Assembly (NCBI GenBank): GCA_903821695.1
Contig: CAIJLX010000051.1
Coordinates: forward strand, 1-64,000
Length of the DNA: 64,000 bases
Direction: 5' to 3'
Source: an uncultured Alphaproteobacteria bacterium
Lineage (GTDB): Bacteria; Pseudomonadota; Alphaproteobacteria; Rickettsiales; CAIJLX01
Shown: piece by piece, positions 7,665 to 16,170 of the stretch
How positions within the stretch are numbered: the stretch's first letter is position 1
Layout: every line of letters begins with the position of its first letter
The notes under the pieces: generated by a model
What the model saw: only the letters and a program-made list of their open reading frames with translations
What the model was told of the DNA's origin: nothing
Database searches by the model: none
Position numbers and translations under genes: made by a program

Positions 7665-7740
7665 TGGTGCCGCTTAGGTGACTCGAACACCTGACCTACT
7701 GATTACAAATCAGTTGCTCTACCAACTGAGCTAAAGCGGC
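7665..7740 (-). tRNA. tRNA-Thr (anticodon TGT), integration target
   Basis: The minus strand folds as a 76-nt cloverleaf: acceptor GCCGCTT/AAGCGGC, D arm GCTC...GAGC, anticodon arm ACTGA-TTTGTAA-TCAGT with TGT at 7705-7707, T arm AGGTG-TTCGAGT-CACCT and an encoded CCA end. The 3' end faces the integrase, so the attR/attL core is expected in its last 20 or so bases. I found no second copy of this 3' end to the left within the window, so the other border lies outside. Confidence 0.95.
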
Positions 7741-7750
7741 AATGTGGGGC

Positions 7751-8230
7751 TTAATAGGGGATGGAAACGTTTAATACAAGAGATTCTACGCCCGGATTGC
7801 GTTCATAGAGGCTTGCATTGCTCATATGGCTGAAGTTCAGACCAACGCGATAGTCGTTATCCAGCTCATAGGCAAGCTCCACACCGCTGCGGAATTGGAT
7901 AGGGCCGCCCAGGTCTTTGCTATCATTATCCGTATAAATACCTACACCCGTAAAAGGAGTAAGGGTGATTTTTTGGGTGAGGTTGATGTCGTAGTTTACG
8001 CCCAATACGCCATATACACCGCCATCGGTATTCACCATTAGGCCAAGCGATGGATAAAGCTGATGCCATATATTTGGATGGCGATATTCGAGACGAAATT
8101 CTGTGGAACTAGAGGCCTCATTATGCAGAAGATCAAATTTACCCACGCCGAACGTGAGGTAAGTATTTTCGGCAGCATTTGCTCGCCAGGCCGCGGTGAG
8201 TAGAACGAGTACAAAAGCCAGCTTTTTCAT
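7751..8230 (-). CDS. pagL: PagL-like lipid A 3-O-deacylase
   Basis: Outer-membrane beta-barrel of 159 aa with a signal peptide (MKKLAFVLVLLTAAWRANA). PagL enzymes remove the 3-O-acyl chain of lipid A. The catalytic region is recognisable: His 135 and Ser 137 with Asn 138 in FSHMSNAS, and Glu 149 in NPGVE, matching the family HxSN...NPG-E pattern. It ends in an aromatic Tyr, as expected for barrel insertion. Alternating hydrophobic strands occupy the rest. The gene stands alone between tRNA-Thr and an aspartoacylase-like gene on the same strand. Substrate is inferred from the motif only. Confidence 0.8.
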   Translation of the reverse strand: MKKLAFVLVLLTAAWRANAAENTYLTFGVGKFDLLHNEASSSTEFRLEYRHPNIWHQLYPSLGLMVNTDGGVYGVLGVNYDINLTQKITLTPFTGVGIYTDNDSKDLGGPIQFRSGVELAYELDNDYRVGLNFSHMSNASLYERNPGVESLVLNVSIPY

Positions 8231-8258
8231 ACATTTTTCCTTGTAGGGTTAAAATTAA

Positions 8259-9296
8259 TTATACCTTCCAATTCACCGGATCAACCATCTCCGGGAAATC
8301 AGTGGAGATGCCTTTGCCACTACCACTTGCGACATGAAACAGCGCATCGCCTTCATTCGAAAGTGGCAAATAACTCATGCCGATAATGATGCCTGAGTTA
8401 TCCGCTTCGATGGCCGTAAAATGATCGCCAAACGGCGAGCTGATATGCCCAAGCACTTCTCCTTTTTTTACGTTATCACCCAATTTTTTCTGTGCAAGAA
8501 AAATACCACCATGTGGCGCGCGCACCCAACGGGTGGAGCGGGCAATAAATACTTTATTTTTATTTGCGGGCGGCGTGGCTCCGGCAGGCAACATGCCAAT
8601 TTGACCCATCACCCGCAAAATGCCCTGAATACCCATCAAAATTGGCTCTTCATGAAAACGTAGCGCTTCGCCCGCTTCGTAAAGCAGCATCGGTAATTTT
8701 TGCGCCGCCGCTGCTTCGCGCAAGGAACCATCGCGTAAGGAGGCATTAATAATCACCGGCGCACCAAATGCTTTCGCCAGGCGCATGGTTTCTACATCTT
8801 CGATATTGCCACGGATCTGCATCAAATTATGGCGATGGAAGGCGCCAGTGTGTAAATCGATACCATGCGTTGATTTGGCGACGATTTCTTCCATAAAAAT
8901 ATGGGCGAGTTGTGAACCCATCGAGCCATGTTCGGAGCCGGGGAAGCAGCGGTTTAAATCGCGGCGATCGGGCAAATAACGTGAGCGTTCGTTGAAGCCG
9001 AATACGTTGACTATGGGAACAGCGATCAATGTGCCGTGGATTACTTCTAGCGCGGAATGGTTCAGCAACCGGCGGATAATTTCGACACCGTTGATTTCAT
9101 CGCCATGGATCGCCGCGCTGATAAATAAGACTGGCCCTTCTTTTTTGCCGCGCACGACTTCGACCGGCATTTTCATTTCGGTGAAATCATACAGCCGGGC
9201 AACACCGAGATTCACTTTGTGTCGCTCACCAGGCTTTATCACCACTCCGCCGAGGGTAAAATCCTGATTTACAGAAGTTTTTTTGTTCTTTTGCAT
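8259..9296 (-). CDS. Succinylglutamate desuccinylase/aspartoacylase-family metalloprotein
   Basis: M14-like zinc amidohydrolase of 345 aa. Zinc-binding and active-site elements are visible: HGDE (residues about 64-67, in AAIHGDEING), DLNRCFPG, and DLHTGA carrying the third ligand His. A C-terminal beta-rich part (GGIFLAQKKLGDNVKKGEVL) resembles the lipoyl/biotinyl-like extension found in the AstE/AspA-like subgroup. The natural substrate cannot be read from sequence; acylated amino acids are the family norm. No arginine catabolism genes are nearby. It is divergent from manC. Confidence 0.85.
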   Translation of the reverse strand: MQKNKKTSVNQDFTLGGVVIKPGERHKVNLGVARLYDFTEMKMPVEVVRGKKEGPVLFISAAIHGDEINGVEIIRRLLNHSALEVIHGTLIAVPIVNVFGFNERSRYLPDRRDLNRCFPGSEHGSMGSQLAHIFMEEIVAKSTHGIDLHTGAFHRHNLMQIRGNIEDVETMRLAKAFGAPVIINASLRDGSLREAAAAQKLPMLLYEAGEALRFHEEPILMGIQGILRVMGQIGMLPAGATPPANKNKVFIARSTRWVRAPHGGIFLAQKKLGDNVKKGEVLGHISSPFGDHFTAIEADNSGIIIGMSYLPLSNEGDALFHVASGSGKGISTDFPEMVDPVNWKV

Positions 9297-9362
9297 TCAG
9301 ATATTCATCTCATATTTTCTGCGCCGTGACAATGTTTCAATAAATATGATACATATTCGCGC

Positions 9363-10760
9363 ATGAAAAATATCCAGCCAGTTATCCTTTCCGGCGGCTC
9401 CGGCACCAGACTTTGGCCCCTCTCACGCCAATCTTTACCGAAGCAATTATTGCCACTCACGGGCGAAGAATCGTTGCTGCAACAAACCATTAAACGCTTC
9501 CGCAATTTTCTGCCACCACTGGTGATTGCAAATGAAGAACACCGCTTCGTCATCGCCGAACAATTGCGCGAAATGAACATTACGCCGAGCCATTTAGTAC
9601 TGGAACCTTGTGGTCGTAACACCGCTCCTGCTGCCGCGATTGCAAGCTTACTCGCGGAACCTGATGCATTGTTATTGGTGTTGCCAGCAGATCATCATAT
9701 TACCGATCTCGATAAATTTTATGCGGATATCCAGATTGCAGCGGAAGCAGCAGCGACTGGCAGAATTGTGACACTCGGCCTAAAACCAACCGCACCAGAA
9801 ACCGGTTATGGTTATTTGGAAATGGGTGCGCCACTAAAAGAAGTGAAGGGTGCATTCGCGCTTGCTTCATTCACCGAAAAACCGGAGCGCAAAAAAGCGG
9901 AGGTGCTGCTGAAAGGTGGTAAACATTTATGGAATAGCGGGATGTTTTTGTTTCAGGCAAAAACATTTATCGCGTTGCTGGAATCATTACAGCCAGAGAT
10001 TTTGAAGCTTGCCAAACAAGCGGTGCAAACGGCAACACGTGATTTGGATTTCTTGCGGCTGGATGAAAAAATATTCGCTGCGATGCCTTCGATCTCGATC
10101 GATTATGCCATCATGGAACATACGGCGAATGGTGCGTTAGTTCCGGCGCAATTCGGGTGGTGTGATTTGGGTGCGTGGGATGCGTTGTGGGATATTGCGC
10201 CGAAGGATAAAGCTGGCAATGCGTTACAGGGAAATAGCGTCGCACTTCACACGAAAAATTCTTATGTGCGCAGTGAGGGAATACTTACTGCTGTGCTGGG
10301 CTTGGAAGATGTCGTGGTGGTAACAACGGCGGATGCGGTGCTCGTCACCCATCGCAGCAAAGCCCAACAATTGCGCGAATTGGTGGATGTATTAAAAGAT
10401 AAAAAAGAATTATTCACCCACCGCAAAGTCTATCGCCCATGGGGGCATTATGAAGGGCTTGATCAGGGCAATCATTTTCAGGTGAAACGTTTATTCGTAA
10501 AACCCGGCAGCAAAATTTCACTGCAAAAACACTTGAAGCGGGCCGAGCATTGGGTTGTCGTCGAAGGCACTGCGTTCATTACACTGAATGAAAAAGAATT
10601 CGACCTACACGAAAATGAATCGGTGCATATCCCAATCGGCGCAACCCACCGCATCGAAAATAAACAAAAGACGCCGCTGACACTGATCGAAGTACAAACC
10701 GGTGCGTATCTTGGTGAAGATGATATTGTGCGGTTTAATGATAGTTATGGGCGGAAATAG
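9363..10760 (+). CDS. manC: Mannose-1-phosphate guanylyltransferase / mannose-6-phosphate isomerase
   Basis: Bifunctional type II enzyme of 465 aa for GDP-mannose synthesis. The N-terminal nucleotidyltransferase domain has the GGSGTRLWPLSR signature (11-22) with PKQLL following; FTEKP and WNSGMF family motifs are present. The C-terminal cupin domain (about 355-465) starts at YRPWGHYEG and includes the metal-site stretch ISLQKHLKRAEHW. GDP-mannose feeds LPS or exopolysaccharide; no further mannose genes are adjacent, and the Pel operon about 39 kb away does not need it. It converges on a small membrane gene with a 1-base gap. Confidence 0.95.
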   Translation: MKNIQPVILSGGSGTRLWPLSRQSLPKQLLPLTGEESLLQQTIKRFRNFLPPLVIANEEHRFVIAEQLREMNITPSHLVLEPCGRNTAPAAAIASLLAEPDALLLVLPADHHITDLDKFYADIQIAAEAAATGRIVTLGLKPTAPETGYGYLEMGAPLKEVKGAFALASFTEKPERKKAEVLLKGGKHLWNSGMFLFQAKTFIALLESLQPEILKLAKQAVQTATRDLDFLRLDEKIFAAMPSISIDYAIMEHTANGALVPAQFGWCDLGAWDALWDIAPKDKAGNALQGNSVALHTKNSYVRSEGILTAVLGLEDVVVVTTADAVLVTHRSKAQQLRELVDVLKDKKELFTHRKVYRPWGHYEGLDQGNHFQVKRLFVKPGSKISLQKHLKRAEHWVVVEGTAFITLNEKEFDLHENESVHIPIGATHRIENKQKTPLTLIEVQTGAYLGEDDIVRFNDSYGRK

Positions 10761-10761
10761 T

Positions 10762-11079
10762 TTAATTATTTTCGGAACTTTCGCCGCCGGAATAATGTGA
10801 GGCATCTGGATGATGTGTGCCCGTTTCATCACCACTTGTGTGACCAAAAAAATCGCCACGCTGGCCTTCAATCATCATTGCAGTATAAAGTGCTCTAACT
10901 TGGTTATATTGAGGATCGGTTGGTTGTAATTCATCTAGCAATTTTCGTAGTTTCGCTAATTGCCGTTCCTTAGCTTTTTTATTAAAAAACCAATAAACAC
11001 CTAATCCTAATAATAGCAATCCAGATAGACCATACAAGCTTGTCCAGATGATAGAAATGCCATCAAAAATCGATGGCAC
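10762..11079 (-). CDS. Small membrane protein after purS
   Basis: 105-aa protein with one N-terminal membrane span (SLYGLSGLLLLGLGVYWFF), a basic juxtamembrane segment (KKAKERQLAKLRK) and a His/Ser-rich acidic tail. It starts with GTG 11079 one base after the purS TAA, so it is co-transcribed and probably coupled. I do not recognise the family. In many bacteria purQ follows purS; here this gene takes that place and purQ is not in the window. Confidence 0.65.
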   Translation of the reverse strand: MPSIFDGISIIWTSLYGLSGLLLLGLGVYWFFNKKAKERQLAKLRKLLDELQPTDPQYNQVRALYTAMMIEGQRGDFFGHTSGDETGTHHPDASHYSGGESSENN

Positions 11080-11322
11080 TTAGTCCACCAAATCGAACTG
11101 ATAGTTCTCAATCACTGTATTCGCGAGTAGCTTTTCGCACATTTGTTTGACGTTGGCGGAGGCTTTTTCTTTGTCGCGTTCTCTGAGTTCTATTTCGACA
11201 AATTTACCTTGGCGGACATCGGCTACTTCGGAGAAACCGAGGTTTGCGAGGGCGCCGGCGACGGCTTTGCCTTGTGGGTCGAGCACGCCGTTTTTCAGCG
11301 TGATATATACTTTTGCTTTCAT
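11080..11322 (-). CDS. purS: Phosphoribosylformylglycinamidine synthase subunit PurS
   Basis: 80-aa subunit that bridges PurL and PurQ in the three-protein FGAM synthase. The sequence has the family pattern: MKAKVYITLKNGVLDPQGKA at the start, then GF-EV-DVRQGKF-E and a final NTVIENY. It follows purC by 3 bases. Its presence implies a small-type PurL and a separate PurQ elsewhere in the genome. Confidence 0.95.
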   Translation of the reverse strand: MKAKVYITLKNGVLDPQGKAVAGALANLGFSEVADVRQGKFVEIELRERDKEKASANVKQMCEKLLANTVIENYQFDLVD

Positions 11323-11325
11323 GAT

Positions 11326-12138
11326 TTATTTCTTCTTCGTGCTTGGCTTACGTGGAGGGGAACCGGGCGTGACAGCACGCAAAGATGCGCGTTGTTGTTC
11401 GCTTTCTTCGAGAACGCCGAGGCGGCGCGCCACTTCGCGGTAGGCTTCTTCAACGCCACCCATATCACGGCGGAAACGGTCTTTATCCATTTTCTCGTTG
11501 GTTTTTGCATCCCACAGGCGGCAAGAATCCGGGCTGATTTCATCGGCGACGACAATACGCAATTCATCATTTTCAACCAAACGACCGAATTCGATTTTGA
11601 AATCAACCAGGCGAATGCCCACGCCCATGAACAGGCCGGAGAGGTAATCATTCACGCGGTAAGCGAGGCCTTTCATTTCTTCGAGCTCGAAAATATGTGC
11701 CCAGCCGAAGGAAATAATGTGATCTTCCGACACAATAGGATCGCCCAGCGCATCGCTTTTATAGCAAAATTCGATGATGGTGCGTGGCAATGGTTTGCCT
11801 TCATCAATACCCAACCGTTTGGAGAGCGAACCAGCCGCTACGTTACGGATGATGACTTCGAGCGGAATAATATCGACCGCTTTGACCAATTGCTCACGCA
11901 TATTGATAGAACGGATGAAATGGGTCGGGATGCTCATCTCGCCCAAGCGGTTCATGATATATTCGGAAATGCGGTTATTGAGCACGCCTTTGCCGGTAAT
12001 TAACCCACGCTTCTGGTTGTTAAACGCCGTCGCATCATCTTTAAAATGCATGATATGAGTGCCAGGTTCTGGCCCCTCAAACATTACTTTGGCTTTTCCT
12101 TCATATATAATCGAGCGGCGGGGCATGTTCATGTGCAT
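11326..12138 (-). CDS. purC: SAICAR synthase
   Basis: Phosphoribosylaminoimidazole-succinocarboxamide synthase, joining CAIR and aspartate with ATP in purine synthesis. Family motifs: [15 protein letters not shown] near the N terminus, [22 protein letters not shown]-like segment ([13 protein letters not shown]), DFKIEFG and [12 protein letters not shown]. At 270 aa it is slightly longer than the usual 235-255 because of a Lys/Pro-rich tail. Three ATGs stand close together at the start (12138, 12132, 12126); none has a strong ribosome site. It heads purC-purS and is divergent from the zeta-subunit gene. Confidence 0.95.
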   Translation of the reverse strand: MHMNMPRRSIIYEGKAKVMFEGPEPGTHIMHFKDDATAFNNQKRGLITGKGVLNNRISEYIMNRLGEMSIPTHFIRSINMREQLVKAVDIIPLEVIIRNVAAGSLSKRLGIDEGKPLPRTIIEFCYKSDALGDPIVSEDHIISFGWAHIFELEEMKGLAYRVNDYLSGLFMGVGIRLVDFKIEFGRLVENDELRIVVADEISPDSCRLWDAKTNEKMDKDRFRRDMGGVEEAYREVARRLGVLEESEQQRASLRAVTPGSPPRKPSTKKK

Positions 12139-12217
12139 ATACTTTCTGATTGAAATCGACGTCCATTACTGTATTAAAACCTCCATTCTTTTACGTCAAC
12201 GAGTTTGAAACCAGATT

Positions 12218-12538
12218 ATGACTATCTTTGATAAACGCGAAAAAGGCTCTGAAACAAAATTTGCGGTGGATGCAGAGCTTCAGTTTAAAATCCGTGCTCG
12301 GCGCAATAAGCTGGTCGGCCTTTGGGCTGCAGAAAAAATGGGTCTGACAGAGGATAAAGCGAAAGACTATGCATTTTCGATTATCGATGAAGATGCCAAA
12401 GTCGCCGGTGACTCAGATGTGGTCGCTAAATTGCTAGCTGATTTTGCCAATGCGAAAGTGGCAATAACCGAAGAACAGGTTAAAAACCAGCTGGTTGACT
12501 ACGAAAGCGAAGCGAAAAAGCAGCTATTGGGACAATAA
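12218..12538 (+). CDS. F1-ATPase inhibitor zeta subunit (DUF1476)
   Basis: 106-aa helical protein of the DUF1476 family, which in Paracoccus was shown to be the zeta subunit that blocks ATP hydrolysis by the F1FO-ATPase. The N-terminal FDKREKGSETKFA stretch is the conserved inhibitory segment; the rest is a four-helix bundle with ARRNKL-GLWAAEKMGL. The family is essentially restricted to alphaproteobacteria, so it is a good taxonomic marker. It has its own terminator immediately downstream. Confidence 0.9.
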   Translation: MTIFDKREKGSETKFAVDAELQFKIRARRNKLVGLWAAEKMGLTEDKAKDYAFSIIDEDAKVAGDSDVVAKLLADFANAKVAITEEQVKNQLVDYESEAKKQLLGQ

Positions 12539-12573
12539 AAAAGCAGACTGGTGGGATACCAAGTCTGCTTTTT
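12538..12573 (+). terminator. Rho-independent terminator after the zeta-subunit gene
   Basis: Perfect stem AAGCAGACT/AGTCTGCTT (12541-12549 with 12562-12570), 12-base loop, flanked by A and T runs, so it can work in both directions. It begins at the stop codon. Confidence 0.9.
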
Positions 12574-12584
12574 CGTTTAGCATC

Positions 12585-12914
12585 CTAATCACTGAATGCT
12601 TTTTCGAGCCGCTCACGATTGGCGTTCCACCACATCGCGAAATCTTTCTTCAGATTATCAACTTTCGCTGATCTCTCGTGCGTCCATCCTGGGAAACTCA
12701 GATACTTGCCGACGTCCGTTCCCTCCAGCAGGGCTTTCGTGAGCCCCGCTCTCGCTTCTTGTTCTCCTTTTTCGGACAGTCCAGATCTTCCCAACCCCCT
12801 CTTCATCATCTCCGGATCCGGATGGTGGATCACCGGTGATAAGTAACTGCATCTCTCCAACCAATCAACCATAAACTGTTCACACACCGCCTCCACTAAC
12901 TTTTCATTAGCCAT
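12585..12914 (-). CDS. Hypothetical protein, 109 aa
   Basis: Unrecognised acidic, helical protein with several Trp residues (VDWLERCSYL; FPGWTHERS; AMWWNANRERLEKAFSD). The start is ATG 12914, preceded by AAGGAG at 5 bases; an upstream in-frame start at 12935 lies before this ribosome site and is not needed. No signal peptide or membrane segment. A long stem-loop occupies its leader, and the bidirectional terminator at 12538-12573 serves its 3' end. Confidence 0.7.
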   Translation of the reverse strand: MANEKLVEAVCEQFMVDWLERCSYLSPVIHHPDPEMMKRGLGRSGLSEKGEQEARAGLTKALLEGTDVGKYLSFPGWTHERSAKVDNLKKDFAMWWNANRERLEKAFSD

Positions 12915-12944
12915 GCTTTCTCCTTTGAAAAGCAATTTAAAGAC

Positions 12945-13011
12945 CTCCGCGTACTTGCAACGTTTCAGGCCTATACCGGCACATCTGAAACGTTTCCAGA
13001 CAAGCGCGGAG
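12945..13011 (-). repeat. Long imperfect stem-loop in a 5' leader
   Basis: Three paired blocks fold back on one another: CTCCGCG with CGCGGAG, CTTG with CAAG, and AACGTTTCAG with CTGAAACGTT (10 perfect pairs), leaving a 16-base loop. It lies 31 bases upstream of the ATG at 12914. It could be a leader RNA structure, an attenuator, or a small mobile palindrome. A (TGAG)4 microsatellite follows at 13030-13047. Confidence 0.65.
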
Positions 13012-13085
13012 ATATGGTTCTATTTTACAGTGAGTGAGTGAGTGAGTAAAGGGTAGAATTGTGAAATTTTTATGACAGTTTTACT

Positions 13086-13177
13086 CGTCATTCCCCGAAT
13101 TTGCTTGCAAATTCCAGGGGAATCCATCTTTCTTCCTGGATTGCCCTAGAATCGCATTCGCGATTCAGGCAATGACG
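13086..13177. repeat. Dispersed palindromic element with CGTCATT ends
   Basis: The 92-base element begins CGTCATT and ends AATGACG, and its arms pair imperfectly for most of their length (CCCGAAT with ATTCAGG; AGGGGAATCCA with TGGATTGCCCT). Similar CGTCATT-ended palindromes are common intergenic repeats in several alphaproteobacteria. A relative with the same end sequence occurs at 22277-22346. Its right end overlaps an in-frame upstream ATG of hflX. Confidence 0.75.
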
Positions 13178-13195
13178 ATTATCTTATTGAGTTAC

Positions 13196-14266
13196 ATGAC
13201 AAAAGCCCTCGTATTCCACCCTTTTTTAGTAAACAAAAAATCCGGTGCCCTGCGCCCGGAATATGCGCTGGATGAAGCCAAGCTTTTGGCGCAGACGCTC
13301 GGGCTTATCGTCACAGAACAGCATCTTATTCCCTTAAAGAAGATTACGCCTGCAACCTATATCGGCAGCGGCAAATGCCTAGAAATTGCGGAGTTAGCGA
13401 AGCAGCATAAAGCCACATTGGTGGTGATGGATTGCGCGCTTTCGCCGGGCCAGCAGAAGAATTTGGAAGATGCCTGCAAATGCAAAATCATTGATCGTAC
13501 GGGTCTGATTCTGGAAATTTTCGGCGCCCGGGCTCGCACAGCAGAGGGAAAACTGCAGGTAGAGCTCGCCGCACTCGATTACCAAAAAGGCCGATTAGTT
13601 CGCGCATGGACGCACTTGGAGCGCCAGCGCGGCGGTTTCGGCTTTGCTGGCGGCCCGGGCGAAACGCAGATTGAGCTTGATCGCCGCCGCATCCGCGACC
13701 GCATCGCTGGCATCAAAAAAGACCTAGAAAAGGTGAAAAACACCCGCTCCCTCCAACGCAAAAAACGAGCGGCAGTGCCTTATCCCGTAGTGGCGCTGGT
13801 GGGCTATACCAACGCGGGCAAATCAACCCTATTTAATCGCCTGACCAAGGCCAATGTGCTGGCAGAAGATAAGCTTTTTGCCACATTGGACCCCACCATG
13901 CGCGCCCTCACCCTGCCCTCAGGGCGGAAAGTGATGCTGTCCGATACCGTGGGTTTTATCTCGCTGCTGCCCACCCAACTCATCGCCGCCTTCCGCGCAA
14001 CGTTGGAGGAGGTGAGTCAGGCCAATTTGCTATTACATATAAGAGATGCCACCGCTGAAGATAGCGAAGCTCAGAAAATCGCCGTGTTGGGCGTATTAAA
14101 AGACCTAGATATAGCCGAAGATGAAGGCCGGAAAATACTTGAAGTGATGAATAAAATCGATTCTGTGGAACTCGAACACCGTCCTGCCAACACGATCGCC
14201 GTTTCCGCTCTCACCGGCGCTGGAATCATGGAATTATTGGCAGAAATCGACTCCGCTTTAGCATAA
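13196..14266 (+). CDS. hflX: Ribosome-associated GTPase HflX
   Basis: Translation GTPase that splits stalled ribosomes. N-terminal HflX domain (about 1-190) with TYIGSGK and FGARARTAEGKLQVELA, then a coiled-coil stretch with RGGFGFAGGPGETQIE-R, then the G domain: VGYTNAGKST (G1), DTVGF (G3) and NKID (G4). I place the start at ATG 13196 because an ATG at 13172 lies in the dispersed repeat and adds eight residues with no family match. 356 aa is shorter than many HflX proteins (about 400-430). hfq is not adjacent. The 3' end overlaps convergent nnrD by 9 bases. Confidence 0.95.
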   Translation: MTKALVFHPFLVNKKSGALRPEYALDEAKLLAQTLGLIVTEQHLIPLKKITPATYIGSGKCLEIAELAKQHKATLVVMDCALSPGQQKNLEDACKCKIIDRTGLILEIFGARARTAEGKLQVELAALDYQKGRLVRAWTHLERQRGGFGFAGGPGETQIELDRRRIRDRIAGIKKDLEKVKNTRSLQRKKRAAVPYPVVALVGYTNAGKSTLFNRLTKANVLAEDKLFATLDPTMRALTLPSGRKVMLSDTVGFISLLPTQLIAAFRATLEEVSQANLLLHIRDATAEDSEAQKIAVLGVLKDLDIAEDEGRKILEVMNKIDSVELEHRPANTIAVSALTGAGIMELLAEIDSALA

Positions 14267-15058
14267 CGCAAGTTCACGTAAAACTTGGGGTATTACTGCC
14301 ACCAAATCATCGGCAATAAGCCCTTCGCCTGCTAGCTCGCCCGCTCTGCTATGAATCCATACGCCCGCACACGCCGCTTCATAGGCCGGCATTTTTGCCG
14401 CGAGCAAGCCACCTATAATGCCAGAAAGTGTATCGCCAGAACCCGCTGTAGCCAGCCATGGTGTTGCTGGATCATTCACTGTTATCCGCCCGCCTTGTGC
14501 GGCAATCACCGTTTGATTGCCTTTTAGCAGCACCACAGAACCAGTCAGTTCCGCCGCTTTTCGGGCTTTTTCTTCCCGCGTACCGGATATATCGGGGAAA
14601 AGTCGCGCGAACTCGCCCTCATGAGGCGTGAGAACCGCATGCTTATTAGGGCGGGGCTTATCGAGTGCATCGGCATCCATCAATAAGGGTTTGCCGCTGG
14701 TAGTAATGTGATCGAGCATTTTCGCTTGTTTTTCACCTTTGCCAAACCCAGGCCCGACAATCACGCACGAAACACGGTTATCCGCCAAGAAATCCGGCAT
14801 TTTTTCATAGGTATTGAACATCAGGGCCGATATGTTGCAAGAGGCCACATAACATTGCATGGCCTCTTTATCGGGGGCCAATAATGTTACTAAACCAGCA
14901 GCGGTACGAAGTGCACTGATACCCGCAAGCTTTGAAGCGCCGGCGGTTTCCAGCGGCCCACCGATAACCACCACATGCCCACGTGTATATTTGTTCCCCC
15001 CTGGCGCGGGCCAAGGAAAATGTGGCAACCAGAGGTCCTTTGCTTCTTTATTGTTCAT
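14258..15058 (-). CDS. nnrD: NAD(P)H-hydrate dehydratase
   Basis: Ribokinase-like repair enzyme that converts damaged (6S)-NAD(P)H hydrate back using ADP or ATP. Family marks: KYTRGHVVVIGG near the start, GPGFG, LTPHEGEFARLFP, LLKGNQTVI and the catalytic ATAGSGDTLSG-IGGLLA segment. The length of 266 aa shows a stand-alone dehydratase without the fused NnrE epimerase domain. AGGAT precedes the ATG. It is divergent from lpxC. Confidence 0.9.
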   Translation of the reverse strand: MNNKEAKDLWLPHFPWPAPGGNKYTRGHVVVIGGPLETAGASKLAGISALRTAAGLVTLLAPDKEAMQCYVASCNISALMFNTYEKMPDFLADNRVSCVIVGPGFGKGEKQAKMLDHITTSGKPLLMDADALDKPRPNKHAVLTPHEGEFARLFPDISGTREEKARKAAELTGSVVLLKGNQTVIAAQGGRITVNDPATPWLATAGSGDTLSGIIGGLLAAKMPAYEAACAGVWIHSRAGELAGEGLIADDLVAVIPQVLRELALC

Positions 15059-15188
15059 ATTATCATCCTGTTATGCATGAATTATACCAGTATAACCCTG
15101 AAAATAAGCGGCTAAATCGCCTTTGCCGTAACAATTTGTAACAATCAATGCTTTGCCCAATTTGGGGGGCATTGGTATAAGCAGCTAT

Positions 15189-16127
15189 ATGTTAAACGAA
15201 ATTCCAATGCAGCATACCCTTGCCCACAGCGTTTCTTGTGTAGGCGTTGCTCTTCATACCGGCGAAAAAATCTCGATGACGTTGCATCCGGCGCCGGAAA
15301 ATACTGGCATCGTATTCCAACGCAGCGATCTTAAAAACCAGCCGAATGTGGTTCCTGCTTCCTATAAAAACGTGACGAAAACCACGCTCGGCACCACCAT
15401 TACGAATGCTGCGGGCGTTTCGGTGAGCACGATTGAACATTTAATGGCAGCCCTTTGGGGTTGCGGCATTGATAATGCACGCATTGAACTTGATGGCGCG
15501 GAAGTGCCAATCATGGATGGCAGCTCTGAGCCGTTCGTATTTTTGATCGAGTGTGCTGGTAAAACCGAGCAAAACGCGCCGCGTAAAATGATCGAAGTGC
15601 TAAAAACCGTCTCGGTCACCGATGGCGATAAGCATGCCTCGATCTCCCCTGCCCCATATTTTGGCGTATCGCTCGAAATTAATTTCAAAAGCGGTGCCAT
15701 CGCAACTCAACAATGCGTGTTCAGCGTGGAAGATGCGTCATTCAAAACCGATTTAAGCCGCGCTCGCACCTTCTGCTTCGACCACGAAGTTGAGCAAATG
15801 CGCGCTGCTGGCCTCGCCCGTGGCGGTTCGCTCGATAACGCGATCGTCGTCAGTGGTGATAAAGTGTTAAATAAGGAAGGCCTGCGCTATAAAGACGAAT
15901 TCGTGCGCCATAAAGTGCTCGATTGCATCGGCGACCTCTATCTCGCTGGCGGCCAATTGGTTGGTCAAGTGAGCGCTGCCCGCACTGGCCATGGCCTGAA
16001 CAACAAACTTCTGCATGCCCTATTTAGCACCGAAGGTGCATGGCGCATCGCGGCCCCTAGCGATATCATCGCAATGCCAATGCACAGCCAAGAAGCTCCC
16101 GCTGCTTATACCGCCGTTAGCGCTTAA
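15189..16127 (+). CDS. lpxC: UDP-3-O-acyl-N-acetylglucosamine deacetylase
   Basis: Zinc deacetylase that commits the cell to lipid A synthesis. From ATG 15189 (312 aa) the zinc ligands are His 84 in TIEHLMAAL, His 241 and Asp 245 in HKVLDCIGDL; His 268 in TGHGLNN is the catalytic base. Family segments DGAEVPIMDGSS and RARTF are also present. The start is not certain: ATG 15189 and ATG 15207 are both possible, neither with a strong ribosome site; the TTG at 15153 looks too far upstream. As in many proteobacteria, it precedes bamD. Confidence 0.95.
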   Translation: MLNEIPMQHTLAHSVSCVGVALHTGEKISMTLHPAPENTGIVFQRSDLKNQPNVVPASYKNVTKTTLGTTITNAAGVSVSTIEHLMAALWGCGIDNARIELDGAEVPIMDGSSEPFVFLIECAGKTEQNAPRKMIEVLKTVSVTDGDKHASISPAPYFGVSLEINFKSGAIATQQCVFSVEDASFKTDLSRARTFCFDHEVEQMRAAGLARGGSLDNAIVVSGDKVLNKEGLRYKDEFVRHKVLDCIGDLYLAGGQLVGQVSAARTGHGLNNKLLHALFSTEGAWRIAAPSDIIAMPMHSQEAPAAYTAVSA

Positions 16128-16170
16128 ATTAAAGTTGAAGCCTTGGGCGGACTTCGCTACATCTTCTAGG

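Noticed and set aside
11143-12003. Long plus-strand frame opposite purC and purS
   Set aside because: Its 286 codons are the antisense of two certain genes; Phe/Asn/Ala-rich composition is typical of a shadow.
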